Assembly: GCA_020073465.1 (NCBI GenBank)
Contig: JAIQFC010000013.1
Location: 89,742 to 153,741 of the forward strand
From: Terriglobia bacterium
GTDB lineage: Bacteria; Acidobacteriota; Terriglobia; Terriglobales; Acidobacteriaceae
Length of the DNA: 64,000 nt
Direction: 5' to 3'
Shown: piece by piece, positions 8,876 to 17,463 of the stretch
Layout of the letters: every line of letters starts with the position of its first letter
How positions within the stretch are numbered: position 1 is the stretch's first letter
Notes under the pieces: model-generated
Told to the model about the DNA's origin: nothing
Database searches by the model: none
What the model saw: only the letters and a program-made list of their open reading frames with translations
Position numbers and translations under genes: made by a program

Positions 8876-10258
8876 TTATTTACGCGTTGTGGCGGGATTT
8901 TCTGAAGGGACGGACACAGCCCGTTCCTGGTCGGGAAGACCTTCGGTCCAGCCGGGCAGGTAGGTGCTTCCGGTAATCAATCTGGCACCCCGTTGGTAGG
9001 TGAGGTAGGACCAAGCCCACTGGATGAGGACCAGGAGGCGGTTGCGGAAACCGACGAGGTACATGATGTGGATGAACAGCCAAGCCAGCCACGCCAGGAA
9101 TCCGGAGATGTGGATCTTGCCAAACTCGGCCACGGCAGCGGCACGGCCAATAGTAGCCAGGCTGCCTTTATCCCAGTAGTGGAACTTGGGACGAGAATCA
9201 AGATCCCCACCCTCTCGCGAAGGGCGCGAGAAGGGTGGGGCACCCACCGATTCCAGTTCCTGGCGAATCAGCTTTGCGACAAAGCGTCCTTGCTGCATCG
9301 CGACGGGAGCGACGCCGGGGAGCATCTTGCCATGCTCATCTTTCAGCGCGGCGAGATCGCCGATCACGAAAACTTCGGGATGACCGGGAACGCTAAGGTC
9401 CGGTCGTACAAATACCCGGCCGGCGCGATCGGTTGGCGCGCTGAGTTCCTTGCCCAACGGGGAAGCGGCGACACCTGCGGCCCAGAGGACGATCGCTGCA
9501 TCCATGTGGGTGTCGCCGATGTGGACGGTTCCGGGTTCGATCCGAGTTACGACCGTTGACGTAAGGACCTCTACACCCAGATGTTGTAGCTGCTCTCGGG
9601 CGCTGTGCGAGAGATCTTCCGAATATGCAGGCAGGACGCGCGGGCCACCTTCCAGCAGAAGAACGTGGGCGCTCTTGGGATCGATGGAGCGGAACTCGTG
9701 GGCGAGCGCGTGGCGGCTGATCTCGGCGAGCGTCCCGGCGAGTTCAACCCCGGTGGGTCCGGCGCCGACTACGATGAAGTTCAATGGCTTGCTGGTTTCG
9801 CCCGCTGCCGCCTGGCGCTCGGCCAACTCGAAGGCGAGCAGCACGCGGCGGCGAATCTCGAGTGCGTCTTCGATGGTCTTGAGGCCCGGGGCAAGCGGCT
9901 CCCAGTCGTCGTGGCCGAAGTAGGCGTGGCGTGCGCCGGCGGCGACGATCAAGTAGTCGTAGGGAACGCACTGATCTGGAGTTTCGACGACGCGGCAGTC
10001 GAGGTCAAAGCCGGTGACCTCATCCATCAGAACTTCGGCATTCTTGTAACGGCGGAGGATCGAACGAATGGGCGCCGCGATTTCTCCCGGCGATAGTCCC
10101 GCGGTGGCGACCTGGTAGAGCAGGGGCTGGAAGGTGTGGTGATTCTTGCGATCGATAACGGTGATCTGGACCGGCGCGCTTGCCAGAGCGCGAGCGGCAT
10201 TGAGGCCGCCGAACCCGGCTCCTACGATTACCACCCGAGTTGTTTCCTTGCTGTTCAT
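8876..10258 (-). CDS. ndh: Type II NADH:quinone oxidoreductase (NDH-2)
   Basis: A 460-residue flavoprotein that passes electrons from NADH to quinone at the cytoplasmic face of the membrane without pumping protons. The FAD Rossmann motif VVIVGAGFGGLNAARAL is at the N-terminus. The NADH-binding motif IVVGAGPTGVELAGTLAE lies at about 160-180, the FAD-contact segment VIGDLAAL at about 300, and GVAPVAMQQG follows. The C-terminal part (FLAWLAWLFIHIMYLVGF) is the usual membrane-associating helix. Start ATG 10258 (MNSKETTRVV) fits the family; the longer frame is not supported. Residues about 338-353 are encoded by a palindromic repeat inserted in frame. Divergent from the membrane-protein gene starting at 10286. 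Confidence 0.93.
   Translation of the reverse strand: MNSKETTRVVIVGAGFGGLNAARALASAPVQITVIDRKNHHTFQPLLYQVATAGLSPGEIAAPIRSILRRYKNAEVLMDEVTGFDLDCRVVETPDQCVPYDYLIVAAGARHAYFGHDDWEPLAPGLKTIEDALEIRRRVLLAFELAERQAAAGETSKPLNFIVVGAGPTGVELAGTLAEISRHALAHEFRSIDPKSAHVLLLEGGPRVLPAYSEDLSHSAREQLQHLGVEVLTSTVVTRIEPGTVHIGDTHMDAAIVLWAAGVAASPLGKELSAPTDRAGRVFVRPDLSVPGHPEVFVIGDLAALKDEHGKMLPGVAPVAMQQGRFVAKLIRQELESVGAPPFSRPSREGGDLDSRPKFHYWDKGSLATIGRAAAVAEFGKIHISGFLAWLAWLFIHIMYLVGFRNRLLVLIQWAWSYLTYQRGARLITGSTYLPGWTEGLPDQERAVSVPSENPATTRK
9201..9245. repeat. Palindromic repeat, family A, inside ndh
   Basis: The arms CCCCACCCTCTCGCG and CGCGAGAAGGGTGGGG form a near-perfect hairpin and match the copies at 6450 and 62168. 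It sits inside the ndh coding frame, which stays open. The translated residues (Ser/Arg/Glu/Gly-rich) fall just before the conserved KFHYWDKG segment of NDH-2. Confidence 0.88.
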
Positions 10259-10285
10259 CACTCCACCTAGATAAGATTCAGCCCG

Positions 10286-11929
10286 ATGGCTGACGGTTCC
10301 AGAAGTTCTTCGGCGGAAACCCTGCATCCTGCGTGGGTTCGGTGGCTCATGCCCTCCGTGGGCGACGTGGTATTCATCGCGTTGCTCGGGCTGTTGGCTT
10401 TTACGCCTTTGGCGGTGCGGTTGCTGGGGGACGCAGGAATTGGGTGGCACATCCGTGCCGGACAGCAGATTCTCGCGACCCATGCGATTCCCCGAGTGGA
10501 TTCGTTTTCCGCGACGATGCAGGGCAAGCAGTGGTTTGCGTGGGAGTGGCTTTACGACGCGCTGGTTGGTGGCTTGGAGCGGGTGTCAGGCCTGAACGGA
10601 GTGGTCTTCTTCACGGCGCTGGTTCTGGCAGGTGTTTTTGCCTGGACGTTTCGCCTGATGGTGCAGCGCGGAACGAATGTGCTCATTGCGGTCGCGCTTG
10701 TGTTGCTGGCGGCATCAGCATCGATGATTCATCTCCTGGCGCGGCCCCATGTAGCGAGTTGGCTGTTCACCGTGGCGTGGTTCTGGATCCTGGATTCGAC
10801 AGAAAGGGAATGCTCTGGCCAGGGAGTGCGACGGAATCGGAAAATTCTCTGGCTCCTGCCCCTCCTTATGTTCGTCTGGGTGAATGTTCACGGGGGATGG
10901 CTGATTGGATTTGTCTTGCTGGGGATTTACTGGATCAGTGCAGTAGTCACGCGGCTCACGACCAAAGGCGACAAACTGGAAGGGGTCCTGCTCCAGTTTC
11001 GCTCGGCTCAACGTGCGAGGGACTTGGCCTTCACGGGAATGATTGCGGCGGTAGCGACGTTGGCGAATCCCTATGGGTGGAGATTGCATAGCCATGTTTA
11101 TCACTATCTTTCCAATCGTTTCCTGATGGATCACATCGATGAATTTCAATCGCCAAACTTCCATGGCGTGGCGCAGAGGTGCTTTGCGATTTTGATTTTG
11201 ATTGCGTTTGTGGCGTTGGCAGCCAGGGCGCGCCGGCTGCAATTGAGTGAGGGGTTGGTCGCATTGTTTGCGGTGTATTCGGGGCTGGTTGCTTCGCGGA
11301 ATATTCCGGTCTCGTCGTTGCTACTGGTGATCGTCGCGGGGCCAGTGCTCTCGCAGGCGTTCGAAAAGACTGGTGGGCGCCGACTCTTGGGCTGGGCCCG
11401 AGTAGCCGAGCTTCGCTCGGCCGGACAGCCGGGGGCGGCTGGCCCCACATTCCTCGCACGGATGGGAACCGTTGAATTAAGCCTGCGCGGGCACCTTTGG
11501 GCGGTTGTCACGGTTGTCGTGTCGTGCTGGATCGTGTTTCATAGCGGCTTCGCCGGACCAAGCAAGCTGATGGATGCGCACTTCGATTCCACACGATTTC
11601 CAGTGCAGGCCGTTGATTTCCTCGAGCTTAGCGGTTCTCAAGACCCGGTGCTGAGTCCCGATTACTGGGGTGGGTATCTGATCTACAGGCTCTATCCCAG
11701 AGTACTGGTTGTGGCGGATGACCGGCATGATCTGTACGGGGAGGAATTCTTCAGGCAATACTTGAAGATGGTGCATCTGGAGCCGGGATGGGAATCTCTC
11801 CTGAGGGAGCAGCATGTTCATCGTGTCCTGATGCCGAGAGGATCGGCGGTGGCCAATATTTTGGCGGAGAGCCCAGAATGGATGTTGGTCTACGGAGACG
11901 ACGTGGGTGTTTTGTTTCAGGAGAAATAG
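10286..11929 (+). CDS. Polytopic membrane protein, GT-C-like, paralogue of the 23905-25359 gene
   Basis: A 547-residue protein with about ten hydrophobic segments. An early loop reads IGWHIRAGQQILATHAIPR then FAWEWLYDAL, and the C-terminal soluble part has SPDYWGGYLIYRLYP with VVADDRHDLYGEEFF. The layout resembles GT-C glycosyltransferases, but no catalytic residues can be proved. The gene at 23905-25359 shares all these motifs (WWHLRTGEYIAAH, WVAHEWLTDL, SPNFH, YDWGGYLIWRLYP), so the two are paralogues. Residues about 374-386 come from a double-hairpin repeat. ATG 10286 is used; an internal ATG at 10349 is possible. Function unknown. Confidence 0.82.
   Translation: MADGSRSSSAETLHPAWVRWLMPSVGDVVFIALLGLLAFTPLAVRLLGDAGIGWHIRAGQQILATHAIPRVDSFSATMQGKQWFAWEWLYDALVGGLERVSGLNGVVFFTALVLAGVFAWTFRLMVQRGTNVLIAVALVLLAASASMIHLLARPHVASWLFTVAWFWILDSTERECSGQGVRRNRKILWLLPLLMFVWVNVHGGWLIGFVLLGIYWISAVVTRLTTKGDKLEGVLLQFRSAQRARDLAFTGMIAAVATLANPYGWRLHSHVYHYLSNRFLMDHIDEFQSPNFHGVAQRCFAILILIAFVALAARARRLQLSEGLVALFAVYSGLVASRNIPVSSLLLVIVAGPVLSQAFEKTGGRRLLGWARVAELRSAGQPGAAGPTFLARMGTVELSLRGHLWAVVTVVVSCWIVFHSGFAGPSKLMDAHFDSTRFPVQAVDFLELSGSQDPVLSPDYWGGYLIYRLYPRVLVVADDRHDLYGEEFFRQYLKMVHLEPGWESLLREQHVHRVLMPRGSAVANILAESPEWMLVYGDDVGVLFQEK
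11405..11441. repeat. Double-hairpin repeat, family B, inside a coding region
   Basis: Two adjacent palindromes: GCCGAGC-TTC-GCTCGGC (11405-11421) and CAGCCG-GGGG-CGGCTG (11426-11441). The two-hairpin layout resembles the intergenic element at 61438-61479. It is translated in frame as a Gly/Ala/Arg-rich patch between two membrane helices. Confidence 0.75.
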
Positions 11930-12138
11930 ATCAACCCGAGGCTGAGCCTGAGAAGGCGCACACCACGATTTTGCCTGCGTTTCGATTGTTGCACAACCAT
12001 TCACGTTGACATCCCACGAAATCCCAAGCTATGTTCAGCAGCGCCTTTTCAGCTGCGTTAGTATCCGTCCCTGAATGCCCTGCCATTTGTTTGGAGCAGA
12101 ACTGCGCTTACAAATCTCTTTCCGACTGCAAGGACGAA

Positions 12139-13668
12139 ATGCGAATGAATCGAATTATCTGTGGATGCCACCGCATTGGAGCGCTGTTTGCTCTCGTGAC
12201 CGCTCTTGTGGCATTGGGATGTGGAGCGCCGGCGAGCCCGGCGCAGACGATGCAGGACCTTCCCGCGGCGAACTTGACACAAGTCAGTTCGGACCCGTTT
12301 ACGGTTGGCCCTGGGCAGCATGCGACGGAAGTGGAACCGCACGTGTTAGCCAACGGCTCGACCCTGGTGGCTGCTTTTCAGACTGGGCGCATTGCCCCGG
12401 GCGGCTCGACCGACATCGGCTGGGCTACGTCGACGAACGGCGGCACCAGTTGGACTCACGGATTCCTGCCGGGCCTGACCAAAGGGGAAGGGTCGGGTCC
12501 GTACGACGCAGCCTCGGATCCCGCGGTTGCGTTTGACGCCAAGCATGGCGTGTGGATGATTGCTTCGCTGCCCATCTCGAACACGTCGCGGACGCCGGCA
12601 GTGGTAGTGAGCCGGTCGACCGACGGAGGATTTACCTGGGAGAATCCGGTGAGCGTGGATACGAACGCGATCAGCTCGGACAAGAATTGGATCGTGTGCG
12701 ATAACACGTCGAGCAGTCCCTTCTTTGGCAATTGCTATGTCGAATGGGACGACCCTTCGGCTGGCGATGAGATTCTGATGAGCACATCGGTCGACGGCGG
12801 ACAGACCTGGGGGCCGGCGACCGCGACCGCGAACCATGCCAGCGGAATCGGCGGACAGCCGCTGGTCCAGCCGAACGGAACCGTGGTGGTGCCGATTGAA
12901 ACGTCGGGAATTTCCGCCTTCTCCTCGACGAATGGAGGCGTGAACTGGTCGGCGCCGGTGACGGTTGCCGGCATCCAGAGTCATCTGGATGCGGGGGGAA
13001 TCCGCAGTGGCCCGCTGCCTTCGGCCGCGCTCGACGGGGCAGGAACAGTGTGGGTAGTGTGGGAAGATTGCCGCTTCCGGAGCAGCTGCTCGACCAACGA
13101 TCTGGTCTATAGCACTTCCGCCGACGGCACCCATTGGTCGAAAGTAACGCGTGTGCCGGCCGATCCAACCACCAGCACGGTGGATCACTTCATTCCCGGG
13201 ATTGGCATCGATCCCGCGACTTCGGGCGCCACCGCGCACATTGGAATTCATTACTATCTGTATCCCAAAAGTAACTGCACTAAATCGACCTGCCAGCTCT
13301 TGGTGGCATACATCTCCTCTCACAACGGAGGTACGACCTGGCATACGCCTGTGAAGCTGGCGGGGCCGATGAGTCTGAGCTGGTTGCCGAACTCGCAGAA
13401 CGGGCTGATGGTCGGGGACTACATCGCTACGGCCTTCACCAATGGGATCCCGCATGGCGTGTTTGCCGTGGCCGCGCCGAAGTCGGGAACAACGTTCAAT
13501 GAGTCAATGTTTACGGCGCAGGGTTTGACCGCGGCAGTGGCGGAGGGAGCACAGTTGTCCTCAGCCGCGGATAGGCCGGTGCATGGGCTCTCGGAGAAGA
13601 TTGAAAGGGAGCGTCCGGAGAAGGGCGTGATCCCGCCACCGCGGAAGGCTAGAAAGAGCGCGAAGTAG
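12139..13668 (+). CDS. Secreted BNR/Asp-box (sialidase-fold) repeat protein
   Basis: A 509-residue exported protein with a predicted beta-propeller. The N-terminus (GALFALVTALVALGCGAPAS) is a signal sequence; the Cys might be lipidated but the lipobox is imperfect. Asp-box motifs of the form S-x-D-G-G-x-T-W recur: STNGGTSWTHG, STDGGFTWENP, SVDGGQTWGPA, SSTNGGVNWSAP, SADGTHWSK and SHNGGTTWHTP. Many secreted sialidase-fold proteins share these without being sialidases, and the catalytic Arg triad could not be verified. The C-terminus is a basic tail (RKARKSAK). ATG 12139 has AAGGA four bases upstream; an ATG at 12145 is an alternative. A strong terminator follows. Confidence 0.83.
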   Translation: MRMNRIICGCHRIGALFALVTALVALGCGAPASPAQTMQDLPAANLTQVSSDPFTVGPGQHATEVEPHVLANGSTLVAAFQTGRIAPGGSTDIGWATSTNGGTSWTHGFLPGLTKGEGSGPYDAASDPAVAFDAKHGVWMIASLPISNTSRTPAVVVSRSTDGGFTWENPVSVDTNAISSDKNWIVCDNTSSSPFFGNCYVEWDDPSAGDEILMSTSVDGGQTWGPATATANHASGIGGQPLVQPNGTVVVPIETSGISAFSSTNGGVNWSAPVTVAGIQSHLDAGGIRSGPLPSAALDGAGTVWVVWEDCRFRSSCSTNDLVYSTSADGTHWSKVTRVPADPTTSTVDHFIPGIGIDPATSGATAHIGIHYYLYPKSNCTKSTCQLLVAYISSHNGGTTWHTPVKLAGPMSLSWLPNSQNGLMVGDYIATAFTNGIPHGVFAVAAPKSGTTFNESMFTAQGLTAAVAEGAQLSSAADRPVHGLSEKIERERPEKGVIPPPRKARKSAK

Positions 13669-13690
13669 AGGCTCGGAAGTTCTCGAAGAG

Positions 13691-13718
13691 GCCGCTGATT
13701 TGGATCGGCGGCTTTTTT
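13691..13718 (+). terminator. Rho-independent terminator
   Basis: A nine-pair stem GCCGCTGAT / ATCGGCGGC with a TTGG loop (one G-U pair) is followed by six T residues. It ends the BNR-protein transcript at a point where that gene and the Tad operon converge. Confidence 0.85.
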
Positions 13719-13726
13719 CTCGGCGC

Positions 13727-16126
13727 TCAGAACTTGTCGTCGGTGTTGGTATTGAAGCCCAGGATCGCGTTGACCTGCACGGGTTGGTCACCGTGCATGG
13801 CGGGACGGAACTTCCATTTCGAGATGGCTGCCAGAACCTTCACGGTCACGTCGGGGGCGCCAGACTCAAGCAGGCTCAGGATTTTGAGATTGCCGGACGT
13901 ATCAAGGACGCAGCGGACCGTTATCTGGGTACGCTGCAGTCCGGGTGGCAGGTCAGCGCGCAGAGGTTCAGGACCGACGAGGTCTCCACTGTAGGCATGG
14001 CCCGCCGAATTTGGATCGGCGAACTGCATGGATGCCGGGCCGAACGGCGTGTCGAAGTAGACCGTGTAGTTGTCGCCGGGCAACTCGCCGTAGCGATTAA
14101 AGGCGCCTCCGGATCGTGCCGTGGCCACAATCGTAATGGCCGGACCGGGTTGCTGCTTGACGGACGAGCGCTGCGGAACGGTGGGACTGCTGCCGCCGTC
14201 GGATCCGAAGCTGGGCAGGTTGATGATCGCGGTGCTGCCACCGCTGATGGAAACACCCGGTACCGCCGGAGTGCCGCTCGTCCCGCTGCCAGCACCGCCC
14301 GGTCCGGGCGTGGGAGAGATGCCACCACGGGCATTGGGATCGGAGCCGCGGCCGGTTCCGGTTTTCCCCGCGCCGGTGCCTCCTCCTGTCATCCCGCTGC
14401 CGGGTCCGCTACCGCGCCCGATGCTGGAACCCCCGCCAGATCCGCCGAGGCCGGGCTTGTCTCCTCCTGTCGGCGACATAGCCAGGGAACCGGTACCCGC
14501 ATTGCCCGGCATGCCGACTTTGGATCCGGGCTGGTTTGAGATAACTACACCCGAACCGCCGCCGTTGCCTCCTCCGCTGGGTGGAGCGAGCACCGAGCCA
14601 GTGTCGAGAGGGCCGCCAAGACCTGTGCCTCTCGCACTGCGGCCTGAGCCGGACACGGACGTCCCTCCTCCGATCGAAGGTGGAGGCGGGACGACGTTGC
14701 GGGCGAGCAGGGTTCCACCCGGCCCACCAGCAGTAGCAGTCCCCGCGCCGCGGCCTGAACCTGTGACCGAGGGCGGCGGTGGGACAACATTAGCGGTCAC
14801 CGAACCTGTCGGGGATCCCCCCGCAGAGCGTCCGGTACCGCCTGTGCCCGACACAGACGGCGGGGGCGGGACGACGCTTGTGCCGATTGCAGTCCCTGTT
14901 CCTCCCGGAGTGCCCCGAGGATTGCCCGACGCGCCGTTCCCGCTGATGCTTGGGGGCGGTGGAACAACATCGGTGGTCCCGAAGAGCTTCCCAATCAGGC
15001 TGCTCATCAGGCCGCCGCTGCCGGACGGCGTGGGCGGAGGAGGAACCACGGCCTTGGACGGATCCCCGAGGCTGCCCGAGGCCAGCCTATGCAAATCGCG
15101 CGACATGTCGGCGGACGGCGGTGGGGCGATGACAGAAGGAGCGGGCATCGTCAGCTTTGCAGTTCGTGATGTCTCGCGTTCGGGAGCAGAGACGGGCGGT
15201 GGAACCACCGCAACGTCGGTCATCTGGACCGGCGATCGCGAAATCTCCGGGCTCGCGGCGCTGGGCGCGGGCGGAATGATCGTCCCGCTTAACGCCGGAG
15301 CGCTGCGAGCGTGTTCGCGAGCTATATTCGGAGCGGGCGCAACCACACTCGAATCGAGCTTCGGCGCGACCAGCGTGTGCTCTCGAGAGACACTTGGTGC
15401 AGGCGCGATGACGGCGGCGCTAAGCGAGGGAGCGCTGAGCGGATTGTCGCGCGAGATGCTGGGAGCCGGAGGAATGACGGACGGTGTGGGCAGACTCCCG
15501 CGGGTGTAGTCGCGAGTTAGATTCGGTGCAGGTGCAATCACATCCGCTGGCAACGTGAGAGATGGCCGGGCCGAGCGCACGCCCTCCAGCGGCGGCGGCC
15601 CCGGATTCGCTTTGATTGCCAGCAGATTTGCCACCGCGTCCCGGGAAGCGGGAATCTTGAGGTTGGGAGCGTCGACGACCTTCTCCACCAGCGACCCTCC
15701 GCGTGCAATCCGGATGGTCTGCGTGCGGTGATGCGCTTCGTTGCCCCCGGCGCTGCCGGCGATCCCGGCTTGCGCTCCGCCTAAGTCTTCGGTGCGAGGC
15801 AGTTCGTCGCCGGAGTAGTAGATCACGTCGTGACTGGAGAGCTTCGGAGCCACGTAGGGGCGGAGTTGCCTGATCTTTATCGGGAGGACGATCACGACAA
15901 AGAGGAGAAAGGCCTCGGTCAGCCAAGTGGCCAGCATCCCACGGTAGGGACGAAGGCCGTAGGGAGCTTCGCCGGCCAGACGCGCCATCGAGCGAGACAG
16001 GGCGGGGCGGATGGAGGTAACGAACTCCTCCCAGGGCGAAGACCATTCGACCAGGAGTTTGGGTACTTCGTGCAACTGGGTGGCCCGGAGCTGTGCGGTT
16101 TCTTCGAGTTGGAGCGTTTCAGTCAC
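13727..16126 (-). CDS. Repetitive Pro/Gly-rich membrane protein with TonB-like C-terminal domain
   Basis: A 799-residue protein with a cytoplasmic N-terminus and one membrane helix (about residues 64-86, FLLFVVIVLPI). About 13 copies of a V-V/I-x-P-x-P-S/N motif follow (about residues 200-510). The first copies have a 21-22 residue period (VIAPAPNLTRD, VIPPAPSISRD, VIAPAPSVSRE, VVAPAPNIARE). Later copies become VVPPPPSVSG within Gly-rich spacers. A very Gly-rich stretch precedes the C-terminal TonB/energy-transducer-like domain (about 715-799, QITVRCVLDTSGNLKILSLL, KWKFRPAMHGDQPVQV). The start GTG overlaps the DUF192 stop by four bases, so translation is probably coupled. It is the last gene of the Tad run. 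A periplasm-spanning scaffold is plausible; function unproven. Confidence 0.85.
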   Translation of the reverse strand: MTETLQLEETAQLRATQLHEVPKLLVEWSSPWEEFVTSIRPALSRSMARLAGEAPYGLRPYRGMLATWLTEAFLLFVVIVLPIKIRQLRPYVAPKLSSHDVIYYSGDELPRTEDLGGAQAGIAGSAGGNEAHHRTQTIRIARGGSLVEKVVDAPNLKIPASRDAVANLLAIKANPGPPPLEGVRSARPSLTLPADVIAPAPNLTRDYTRGSLPTPSVIPPAPSISRDNPLSAPSLSAAVIAPAPSVSREHTLVAPKLDSSVVAPAPNIAREHARSAPALSGTIIPPAPSAASPEISRSPVQMTDVAVVPPPVSAPERETSRTAKLTMPAPSVIAPPPSADMSRDLHRLASGSLGDPSKAVVPPPPTPSGSGGLMSSLIGKLFGTTDVVPPPPSISGNGASGNPRGTPGGTGTAIGTSVVPPPPSVSGTGGTGRSAGGSPTGSVTANVVPPPPSVTGSGRGAGTATAGGPGGTLLARNVVPPPPSIGGGTSVSGSGRSARGTGLGGPLDTGSVLAPPSGGGNGGGSGVVISNQPGSKVGMPGNAGTGSLAMSPTGGDKPGLGGSGGGSSIGRGSGPGSGMTGGGTGAGKTGTGRGSDPNARGGISPTPGPGGAGSGTSGTPAVPGVSISGGSTAIINLPSFGSDGGSSPTVPQRSSVKQQPGPAITIVATARSGGAFNRYGELPGDNYTVYFDTPFGPASMQFADPNSAGHAYSGDLVGPEPLRADLPPGLQRTQITVRCVLDTSGNLKILSLLESGAPDVTVKVLAAISKWKFRPAMHGDQPVQVNAILGFNTNTDDKF

Positions 16127-16521
16127 GCGGTCGGATTCCGGCCCTCTTTCCCCACATTGAATTCAATTTTATCGCCTACCGCAGTCCTTGTTTCAGCGAT
16201 TGTCTGACATGGCAATTCCAGTACTGAAATGGCTTGCAGGCGCACGGGAGCGAAACGCCAGGGCCGCAAGTTCGGCTCGAGATGGACGACCGTCTGGTTG
16301 CGATCCAGGTAGACCACGTCGATGGCAAACCGCATGGCCAGAGTATGAACGCCCCGGCAAGGGACAATCCAGAGTCCGCAACCGTTACGGAAGTCACTGG
16401 TGGAGGCCCCAAGCAGGCCACGCAGGCGAGTCCAGTGCGTGTCGGCAAGCGCCAGGGCGGTGGCCAGATAGACCTGCCGCGTCCGGTTGAAAGCTTGCGC
16501 TTGAGGAGAAAAAACTGCCAT
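16123..16521 (-). CDS. DUF192 family protein
   Basis: A 132-residue protein with the DUF192 signature: RLRGLLGA near the N-terminus, GLWIVPCRGVHTLAMRFAIDVVYLD in two parts, and a C-terminal VLELPCQTIAE. The family is a small beta-rich domain of unknown biochemical role, usually exported or envelope-associated. No clear signal peptide is visible in this copy. It lies 34 bp after tadC and its stop codon overlaps the start of the TonB-like protein (GTGA). It therefore appears to belong to the pilus operon. Confidence 0.85.
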   Translation of the reverse strand: MAVFSPQAQAFNRTRQVYLATALALADTHWTRLRGLLGASTSDFRNGCGLWIVPCRGVHTLAMRFAIDVVYLDRNQTVVHLEPNLRPWRFAPVRLQAISVLELPCQTIAETRTAVGDKIEFNVGKEGRNPTA

Positions 16522-16555
16522 GAATACGAATGCTCCCAGTTTCCTGTTCTGTCCT

Positions 16556-17461
16556 CTATTTCCCCGAGATCGGGCCCAGTTGCCGGATTAGCTCGATCAC
16601 GGCCGGGCCAATCGTGACAAAAATGATCGAAGGCAGAACAAAGAGTACGAGGGGAGGGACCATCTTGATGGTCGTTTTGGCGGCCTGCTCTTCGGCCCGT
16701 TGCCGGCGTTCCGTGCGGAGGGAATCGGAATGTACGCGGAGGGCCTGGGCGACACTGGTTCCGAAGCGGTCGGTCTGTATCAGCGTACCAACTAGAGAAC
16801 GGATGTCGTCAACGCCGGTGCGGTCAACCAGGTTACGGAGGGCTTCCGCACGGGGCTTTCCGGCACGCATCTCCAGGTTGACAAGGTGAAATTCGTCGCT
16901 CAGGTCGGGATGGGCGTGATGGAGATCCTCGCCGACGCGCAGCAAGGCTTGGTCGAGGGCGAGTCCAGCTTCCACGCAGATCACAGTGAGATCTAAAGCG
17001 TCCGGCAAAGCCAGGCGGATGCGCTGCTGGCGATCCCTGATCATGCGCTTCAGGAGGAACCTGGGAACGAAGAATCCGAGGCCGGGGACGCCGGCCAGCA
17101 GCATCATGTTGTCGAAACCGGAAAACAGGACTACTCCCGCAAAACCAACGAGAGCGAGCAGAAGCCGCGCGCCGAAATAGTAGTTGACGTGGGCGGCATC
17201 GCGGAGACCTGCCTGGATGAGCCATCCCCGGGTGCGGGAAACGTCGGCGGGAGAAAGCGGGATGGCTTTGCTCAGAGGATCGAGGGCCTGTTCGAGGCGT
17301 TCTCTGAGAGCCGGTTTCTCCTGGACTTGCTGCTGCTGGCCTCCGAGGGCGCGCAGGCGAGCGCCGAGTACCGAGCTGGGCGTCACCGCGGCTGCGCCGA
17401 GGGAAAACACCACCACGACAACGGTGAGAAACACGATGATCGTGAGAATCAACGGCAACAT
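16556..17461 (-). CDS. tadC: Tad pilus inner-membrane platform protein TadC
   Basis: A 301-residue T2SF/GspF-domain membrane protein that pairs with TadB to form the platform on which Flp pili are built. It has an N-terminal helix (LTIIVFLTVVVVVFSLG), a helix pair at about 95-140, the GspF core (LPDALDLTVICVEAGLALDQALLRV, given here in two halves of one motif region) and a C-terminal helix. ATG 17461 starts two bases after the tadB stop; the longer frame reaching 17884 is only the overlapping shadow of tadB. Confidence 0.93.
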   Translation of the reverse strand: MLPLILTIIVFLTVVVVVFSLGAAAVTPSSVLGARLRALGGQQQQVQEKPALRERLEQALDPLSKAIPLSPADVSRTRGWLIQAGLRDAAHVNYYFGARLLLALVGFAGVVLFSGFDNMMLLAGVPGLGFFVPRFLLKRMIRDRQQRIRLALPDALDLTVICVEAGLALDQALLRVGEDLHHAHPDLSDEFHLVNLEMRAGKPRAEALRNLVDRTGVDDIRSLVGTLIQTDRFGTSVAQALRVHSDSLRTERRQRAEEQAAKTTIKMVPPLVLFVLPSIIFVTIGPAVIELIRQLGPISGK

Positions 17462-17463
17462 CG

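Noticed and set aside
14121..15509. Long plus-strand frame (462 codons) rich in Pro and Gly
   Set aside because: It is the antisense of the repetitive TonB-like protein; its composition only mirrors the Gly/Pro codons of that gene and no start signal is present.
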